Of a DNA stretch of 64,000 nt, positions 53,301 to 62,300 are shown in pieces (position 1 is the first letter of the stretch; the number at the start of each line of letters is the position of its first letter). The DNA is from Mesostigma viride (taxonomy: Eukaryota > Streptophyta > Mesostigmatophyceae > Mesostigmatales > Mesostigmataceae). Where the stretch lies: the NCBI GenBank assembly GCA_009746045.1, contig RPFO01000065.1, positions 7,379,862 to 7,443,861 on the forward strand, read 5' to 3'. Made by a program: the position numbers and the translations under genes. Under the pieces are notes generated by a model that saw nothing but the letters and a program-made list of their open reading frames with translations, was not told the DNA's origin and did no database searches.

Positions 53301-56300
53301 ATACCTCTTTGGTGATATGGCAGGTTACTTGCGGGTGATCTGCTTGTCCGCAGATATCTTGCTAGTAATTGCTTACCCATCCTATCTCTACCAGTTCAAA
53401 ATTGCAACGCTTTGATTCAGTGCCTAAATGCATTGTGTGGTGCCAAACTGCATTTGAGCGTTGCGAAAAATGACGTACATGTCTGTTCGTTGCAAAACAT
53501 GGCAAAACAAATGGCAACACATGGCCGAACCATGCAGGCGGCAGGGAACGAGCTGGAGCTGCTCATGCGCAAGGTCCTCGACATGCTTTGCGCCGCGTCA
53601 CCACAATGTGCCCGGATCGTCCACGAACACGAGCACCCGCAAGCGACCGGTGTCGCCGCGTCCCCCACGACCCTCGCCCCCGGGGCATCCGCCATGCGTT
53701 CCTCGGCAGATGGGGCTGGGCAGGGGGGAGCTTCCCAGGCCACGGCTGCCAGCACTCAGGGTGTGCCCGGTGCCGGCACTGGTCCCCTGGACGCCAAGGC
53801 GCGGCAAGAAGCGGCGCTGGCAGAGATGCGAGCGCGGCAGGCCAAGTTTTTGGCCGCGTTTGCCGACATGGACGATGACGAAGAGGACGAGGACGAGGCG
53901 GATAAGGGGCCGAACAAGAAAGACGACGCTGATGCGAATGATGATAAGGGGTTGCGCAGCCTGGAGCGAGGGGGTGGCGGCGTGGAGGCAGCGGGCGGTG
54001 GGGCCACGACCCCGTCAGCATCAAAACCGGGGACAAGGCAGTTCACCCCGGCGGCGGCGGGGGTATCGGCCGCAACGCCGGAGGATTATGCGGGGGAGGA
54101 GTTCCAGGGGGAGGTGTGCGCGTTCTGCCGCAATGGCGCAGGCTCGCGGCCACTGTGCTACATGGCTCTGGGACAGGTAGGGTGCTGCGCATGCATGTGC
54201 CTTTGTAAGCCTGCTGTTACGGGGTATTAGGAATTTGGCCCTTGTCCTTATGGATTCTGCTTGGGTCCGCATTATTTCTCGAGAACCTAACAATTGGCAT
54301 CTGTTCCGCTTTCGTTAATGTAGAGAGCATCGCACCTGTCCGCGGATATGAGTTATCTTTTTGTGTGTTGGATGTGGGCAAGGCTATTATGTTTGTGTAT
54401 CATTAGGAAAACTGTAGAGTACTGCTTAAGATCTTGTACCTTGCATCTATTAGGGTAACTTGGTGGAAGATATAATGCCCTTTTACCTAGTTAACTAATT
54501 GGATTATGTCCTAGCACACTGTGGTGTTGTACCTTGTGCTCGTGGGCCACTGGACTCTGGGGGCCGGCAGCGTTCTAAGTCACTCTACCTTGCCGACAGG
54601 AAAGCGCCCAACTGGGACCCCACCAGCGCGGGCATGAGCGCAGAGGGTGTGGGCTCAGCCAGCCGCTCCAGCCAGCAGAAGGTGGGGCCAGAAGGGGCAT
54701 CAAAGCCTCCAATCGCGTGGGGAGGGGGGGGGTTGTCGTGGCGGATGGCGGTGTTCTTCTCGAGAGCGATGATGAGGATGACCTGATGATGATGGGCCGC
54801 CGGGGTATCGTGGAAGATGATTACATGAATGGACAGGCGGCCATGGTGCCCATGGGCAATGGAGGATGGACGGTGGCTGGGTTTTTCGGCCCTGCGGGCG
54901 AGATGGTTCCAGGTCTTCCTTGGGAGGATGGGTTGGATGACGAGGATGAGGACGAGGACGAGCACGAGGACGAGGACGAGGACGAGGATGAGGTTATGGA
55001 GGATGAGGACTTGCAGGATGAGGAGGAAGAGGAGGAGGAAGAGGGAGAGGAGGAAGAGGAGGAAGAGGAGGAAGAGGAGGACGAGGGGGCTGACTTCAGT
55101 CATAGTGATAGCAGTGAAATGCCGAGCTTGGTAGACACGGATGAAAGCAGCGCTGATGATGACAACGATGATGCGGATGGCAGTGGGGATGACAGGAATC
55201 GTGTGGACGAGTACCCCCGTCTGCGCAGCCTGGCACACCGCGTCAGGCGTGGGGAAGGAGGCGCCGGTGGGAGTGGCGGGCAGGATGATGCCGTCATGGT
55301 GGTTGCTCCCGCTCATGGTGCGGTGAATGGGGAGGCACCTGGGGGCCCTGGAACAGCCACGCGCACAGACGCCGAGGGGCAACCCGCTCCGGCCGCAGTC
55401 TACTTCGTGGTTGGGGGCGGCGAAGGTAATGACTTGGCTAACACCAATAACAACACTGTAAACACCATACCCGATGTGGTTGGCCGCGGACATGATAATG
55501 CTAGCAACACGAACACGGTTCACATCCAAGTCACGGGTGGGGATCGGGTCGATGTCGTCACGACAGACAACATCCCTATCGAGGTCGCAGGTGGTGACCG
55601 CAATAATGCTAATAATGCAAACACCATCCACATCCAAGTCATGGGTGGAGAGCGGAGTAATGCCGCCAACAACTCTGTCCCTATTCAGGTCACGGGCGGT
55701 GATCGGAACCATGCTAGCAACGCAAACACTGTCCACATCCAAGTCACGGGTGGAAGTCGGGATACCGCCAGCACATCCACCACCATCCCCGTTGTGTTTG
55801 GCCGAAGCGCTGCAGCCAACACTAGCCATGAAGATGCAGTCCCCACTGCGCAGCCTCCCCCACCCACCACCAACGCCACCGCCACCACCCCTGGGGCGCC
55901 CAGAGACGACAACCGTGCCGCTCAGCAGCCAGGGGTGGTTAGGCACATACCTGTGGTGTGGGTTGATGGCACGACTGGGGCAGGGCAGGTGCAGTTGCAG
56001 CGTGCGGCAGCGCCTGCAGGAGAGCAGGCACGGCAGCAGCCGCAGCCAGCAGGGGAGCCTGTGACTGGCAATGCTCGTGTGCATGCACCGCCGGCTTACT
56101 GGGGCAACTATTTTGAGTTTGCGACGGATGATGCAGGTGGTGGGGGCGGGGCCGGCAACGGCAGAGGAATGGCGGGCGGGCCGCAAAACGCAGGTGCGGG
56201 AGATTATGGGACATGAGTGGGTCTGATCTTGGGTTTTGCAGTCACTGTCAACACTCTGCTCGCCAAACTGGGCATGCTTAACAGAGAATATGGTGCATGG

Positions 56301-59300
56301 GTGCACTTCTATGAGCATGAGATTGCACATGCTCATTAAGGTGGCTTTTTGAGCATATCATATGCATAGATTGTGTGCATGTAGCGGTGTGTTGACGTAG
56401 CTGGATGGCATTTCCTTGTTATAGCTCGTTATTTGCATCATGCACATTTCTTGCGGTCGTACATCCAGCTCTCTTGTTGGATGAGTGGGTTCTGGGTGGA
56501 AGTCGGAAGTCTGTGGTAGCCTGTTCTTATGGGCTGAGTATGCTATATCCATTATTGTCACTTTACGCCATCTAGTGTGGGAAACTGCTGCAACTGCCTG
56601 CCTTGAAAATGGTGGAGTGCTTTCCAGACGTAGAATGGCAAAAGCGATGTCTTGTCATGAAATGCGTTGAAGCTGGTGGCATTTGATGAGAAGGTTTTTA
56701 TATGCCACATTCGTGCCATGATTCGAGGTAGGTAGGTCTATTCATGGGACTGTCAAGGAGGCTTTGTTCGAATCATACAGGTTGGTTGCTTCATGCATCT
56801 ATGGTGCACTGTTTGCCCCACCCCTGCATGGACGACACCCTGTTTATAGTGCGACTGAGTGTGGCTCGAGCTCGCTTGAACTGTACACCTGTATTGAGGT
56901 GCTCACTGGTTTGCATGTGGTGAGCAAGTGGCACCCATAGGATACCCTTTGGTACGTCTCTTTAAGATGGCTCAAGCTGGGTTTACGAACCCTGCAGGCC
57001 GGTCATGGGTCATCACTTGAGTAGCTAGTCAACTTAGCTCCTAGGTTTCCATAGACAAGCATTACCGATTGCGTGACAAGGAGCCCATGACGACCCTAGA
57101 CACAAGGAACAAAAGATCAGTTAACACGTGGCATTTCCATCCACCGCCCTAGTGCCCACACAAAATCCATCCAAAGCAACGCTGCCATTCAGACCACCTA
57201 GCAAGCACACTAGTAATAGGCTAGGTCTGTCCTGTAACATGTAAGAATTTCCATTAATTAGAGGCCACGCTGGAGAGCGTTCACGTACCAGTTTATATAT
57301 CGGCAGCAGTTGTAATATTTTGACGGGCTGTTATTTGCATAAGGTGCCCATTTGGTCCACAAACTGTAGGTTGCTGGACTGTTTTCCTGGCAGCATCTAT
57401 CTGGGATGCTGTTGTTCACTTTTTTACATATAGTTGGTCTCCGTGGAGGGTATGGTTTTCTTGCCCTATCCAACCTGGTAAGCATGTGCATGATAAGTTG
57501 CTACTTGTTTGCATGGCAGTTGAAAGGAGGCAACTTACAGACAGTGAGGTAAGGCGCCAGGGAGCCAGAATGTATTGGCCATCATCCAGCATGTTCTGCT
57601 GCTCGTCAAGCAATCTGCCACCCGCCTACCTTTAAACTTAACACTTTTACACTTTGACGTGCTCTGAGCATCTATTTCCAGCAGGGATGTACATGTGCAG
57701 TGTGTGGGAATAGTTTGCCTGGTAAATAAGAATTCTATAATAGTTTGCCTAATTGTACTTCCTACACGTAGTAGACCGATACCGTATGACATCACCAGGT
57801 TTTAATGTCAGGTTGCGTGCCCATTACATTGCTCAGGTGATTTGGGGATAGCAAAACAATCGCCCAAAAGGAATGCCATGTACTTAACCAGCTGTGCCAC
57901 GCAAGCTTCAGAATTGTTTTTTTATTACAACCCTTTCGAATTCCATGCTATATCTTGTACATATTGTTCCTTTTACCCGTCAATGGTAATGATTATATCA
58001 TCTGTCCGCCGATGTGGCTTCGGGCTTCCACCCCGCCGCGCATCCACGCTGGGCCACGTATTTTTGCACTGCCGTACCATCGGTGTCCAGGTGGTGCAGG
58101 CGGGCCCCGCGGCGGTTGGCCGGGTGACCCCCATGGGCCTCATGGTCCGCATGACCCCGCCACCCGTCACGAGCGGGTGAACACGCTTCTGGAGGACGTG
58201 GGCGTGCAGGTCATGTCATGCGGCCACATGTGCCACGTGGACTGCATGGACCGCTACTTCACGTCCCTCGTCCAGCGGTATGCACCTGCTTGTCTGGCGC
58301 AGGTTGGCTTGATGGCTGGGTGCACAGGAGCTGCTTTCTGGTTGGTGGCTTGCATTGTTTGTGCCATTGTCATCCATTTAAAATGCCTGCCTGTTGGGCA
58401 GATTTCTAGTTTGGGAACTTTTGGTTTCCTTCCAGGCCAAACCTAAGCAAGGGGCAAATACTCACACACACGTATACACACATATACACACATTCTGACG
58501 ACAACATATACACACATATACACGCGCGCACACACATACACCACACACACATACAGACACAACATGACACAATGTTTTAAGGCAGCCTTCCACAGCATAA
58601 GCAAGTCACACTGGCATGCATGGCTAACGACAGCGGTTTCTCGCAAGGTGTGGTCTACCTAGTGTGTGCTTTGAGCTGTACAGCCATTATATTTATTGGG
58701 CTTCTGGTGTTTGCCAAAACTAAGCCAGACTTTCTCTCAGCATTAGTCTTGCGTCTGCTACCCAGCTTAGTCATAACATGCCATAAACCCTGAAGCCATT
58801 ACATGCACTGCCCATGTCCTCCGCTGGCACCGACTTCACTGTTTTCCCAATGTCGCAGACACAGTCAAAACGAGCTGTACCAGGGGGCAAACGTCATCAA
58901 CCTGGAAGCGGTAAGCTGCTGTGTTAAGACTGGTTTCGCATGTTGATACAAGGGGCCTTATGCTGGCCCACTAATGTCGTAAATATGGGAATAAGTTGGT
59001 GTTGATTATTGGTGGGAGGTAAAACTACTGTGGAATTTCTGTTGTTTTCTCTCCTTTTAAGTAAGCGTCCGGGAAAACGTTGGATATTTGTAGACTCGTG
59101 TGCGTTTACTGAGCAAATTCCTTTCGATATTGCAATAGCATTTTCTGTAGCTATATTTTGTGACATATTCGTACAGGGTCCTATACAGAAACCTAGTGCA
59201 TGCATGCGTACACTGTAAACTTTCTAGCTTCTTTGCACATGCCTCCTACTTATCTAATAAGGTGATTGCATGCCTCTGACATGCAAAAATCCACCTGTCG

Positions 59301-62300
59301 TTTCGATGCCTGTTTGCCACCAGGGTGAATTCCTTTGCCCCCTTTGCCGCCGCATCGCCAACTGCCTCCTCCCCGCCATCCCCGAGCCAGTGGCGCGGCG
59401 CTTAGTGGGTGCCACACCATCCACGTCCCTGCGACCGGGGGCCAACGTGCAGCATGCCAAGCCTCTAGACCAAACCACTCCCCTTGGCCAGGGACAGCAC
59501 AGCCCTGGTGCACCGGGTGCCAGCATAGGAGACCGCGGTGCCATGCCAGCCCATGCGCACGGCGGGATCATGGCAGCTGGCTGCGCGGAGCCGGACAAGG
59601 AGGAAGGAGGGCTGGCCCCGTGCATCCAGGGCGACCCCCGCGCGCAGAAGATCCTCCGTGCAGAGCTCGCGTTGCAGGCGCTGGCACCACAGCGACATCA
59701 CACCACCGATGGCACCCCTGCTCCCTCCTGCTTGGCGAGCCCGGCCCCATCTACCATCACCGCGGTCGCCACGCCCACGATGCCACCGCAGTTGTTCCCT
59801 GACCCGCTTCGCTCGTCGCTTGAGGCCCTGACAGGCGGGCTCGAGTACCTGTGGAGGGACCTGGGCGTGGAGCACCACGTGCAGCCGCCGGTGGGCCTGT
59901 CCGCGTGGCGCCGGCTGGGCCTGGACGGGCCCCATGCCGGTGATGCGGATCGGCTCGGCGCGCCCCCGGCCCTCAGCTGGGCACACGCGATGCACAGCCC
60001 CCAGTGCACGGCAGACGTGCTGGTGCTGGTGGAGACGTTGGCGTGGACGGTCGCGGCGGCCGAGGTGGGCGCGCGGCCAGCGAGTTATGCGGCGTTGGGG
60101 GGAGCGGGTGTGGCCGGCGGCACGGGTGCACGGGCAGATTGCAGGCCGGGCTCTGCCAGAGGGGGGGCTAGCGCCGAGGATGGTGAGTTTTGGTGCAAGT
60201 TTGAAGGGGAAGTGTCGCGTTGTCAAGCCAAGTGTGCAGCAGCCGGCGTCCTTAAACCGACTCCAGCAAACCTGTTTTCTGCAATGAGTTTGTGTGCCGT
60301 TTTTCTCGTTCCCTTTTTCTGTCTTTGGGGGGGAAGGAGGGGGAAGGGCGATGGCAGCGTTCTGGGGGCATAAAGCCATATGTTGTTGCTTCATGCAATT
60401 CTCTCACGATCTGCTCCACACTGCTTCATGATACATAAGAGTCTTTTCACCCAAGCTGTAGTTCTAGGGAAACATTAGTACTTTTATATTTCATTCCTTG
60501 ACTTGTAACTTGTGCATGTGTGACTCGTGTGCATGCCCTTCTTCCTCTTCTCTCGCACCACGTGTCCTCTCTTTCGTGCCGCAGACGCGGAGAGCCAGCA
60601 CGTGCTGGCCAGCATTGTCCGGGCATCCGCAGGCGCCAGCCAGGAGCGCATGGTGGGCCCCCTCCTGGTACACCTGGCGCGCGTCACAGGCATGTCCCGC
60701 ATGGCATGGCTGTCGCGCCAGCTAAAGGAGGCGGACAAGCAGGTATGCGCGCCAGGCTTTGTGTGACAGGTCGGGCGTGACGAGCGCGACTGTGTAGGAT
60801 ACCTAGCAGGAGACGTCGTGGGTAAAGGTGCTGGGCGTGGCAGCCCGAATGCCTAGGAAGCTGCTGAGGCTGGTGTAGTGGTGATTTGGTAGGGACATTA
60901 GGTGCGAGCTTGGTCCATAACTGGATGCTGGAATGTGGATATCCACTGTGAATCCCTCGACTATTGTTCGTTGCCTTACAATTGGCTTTTTTGTAAGGAA
61001 TTGCATGCTAGGCAATGGAAATGCTATGGAAGTTTTGTGACAAGTCGGCAGTTAAGAAACAGAATTGAATGTTTTCATACAGTGTAGTTTTTTTTTCAGG
61101 TTTGGTGTTTCCTTGGGGGCCACCTCGTTGTTGTGCCTATCCGCAAGAAATGCGTTCAGGACCAGGGCCCTGTTACTGGGTCTCAGTTTCCTGGTCAGCA
61201 ACGTGTCGGTCAGCTTGCTGCTTGCCACTGCAATGGGCCGAAATTAGATTGCTGCGACCAGCTGTAATCAAAGGGTTTGGGAACAGCAGTGAAAGGTGCA
61301 ACCCATCAAAGTTTGTGTCCTCCTTTGCCATACCATGCTTTCCATGTGTTGTAATACTATTCGCGGCGAGAAATATGCTTAATGGCAAAACCAACGGCAC
61401 TTGCAAGCCTTGGGCGCTATCGCCCAAACCCACTCGTTGCCTACTTGCCTCATTGCTGCCTACCTGGTACTGTTGCTGCCTGGCCCCATGGCACTGTGGT
61501 ACCAAACATGAGCTTTAATGGTAACAAAAAGCTGTGGATGTCTCATAAGTAAGATCTCATAATAGATGTCTCATATCTCATAGAAAGCACGTTTCCTGCT
61601 GGGGTTGTGGGGACGGGGTCTGCAGGCAACCCCGCCGGGGCAATCGCCTGAGCTACCCCACGACATGGTTTTCCGCGAGCTGCTGCGCTCCCTGCTGCCA
61701 CCTGTCACCGCTGGGCCCGGGGACTTTGTGCCACCATCGGCCACGGAGCCGGTCGTTGCTGCCGCTGAGCCTGGCGAGATGGTCACAAATATCGTGGGTG
61801 GCACACATGCTACTGTGGATGCTGCATCTGTCGGCATACTGGATACCGCGATGGCCAACGCGCCCAGCCCCGCCGTGATGACGGCCGTGGATGGCGCCAG
61901 GGATGGCAGGGCCGTCCAGATGGCCGCTGGCAACAATGACGACGATGATGAAATGGTCGCAGAGGTCGCGCAAGCCACGGGGCAGGAAGCTGGCAGCGGG
62001 GCTGCCTCGGGCGACAAGTGCTGGGCGCTTGCGGAATCATTGGAGGCGGCGACGGAGCCCGTGTTGTGCCAGGATCTGTTCCGGGTGTTTGCGCGCACGG
62101 TGTTATGCTGGCCGCTGCATGGTGCCGCCATGGATGCGGCGTTGTTTGATGACCTGCTGGCGCTCTTCTACTCCATGGCGGTGCTGCAGGTGGGTGCATT
62201 TGGGCCGTGCACTCTAGTTGCAGAGACGTCGGCGAGCTAGTCGTAGAGAGAACGGGTGCTGGCAATGTGGACCGGATGGACCCTTGGCCAGGTTTGGAAG

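Noticed and set aside
54585-56336. A 583-residue open frame on the minus strand
   Set aside because: It lies antisense to the acidic exon of the UBR gene and is open only because of the biased GAG/GAC composition; no start context, domain or splice structure supports it.
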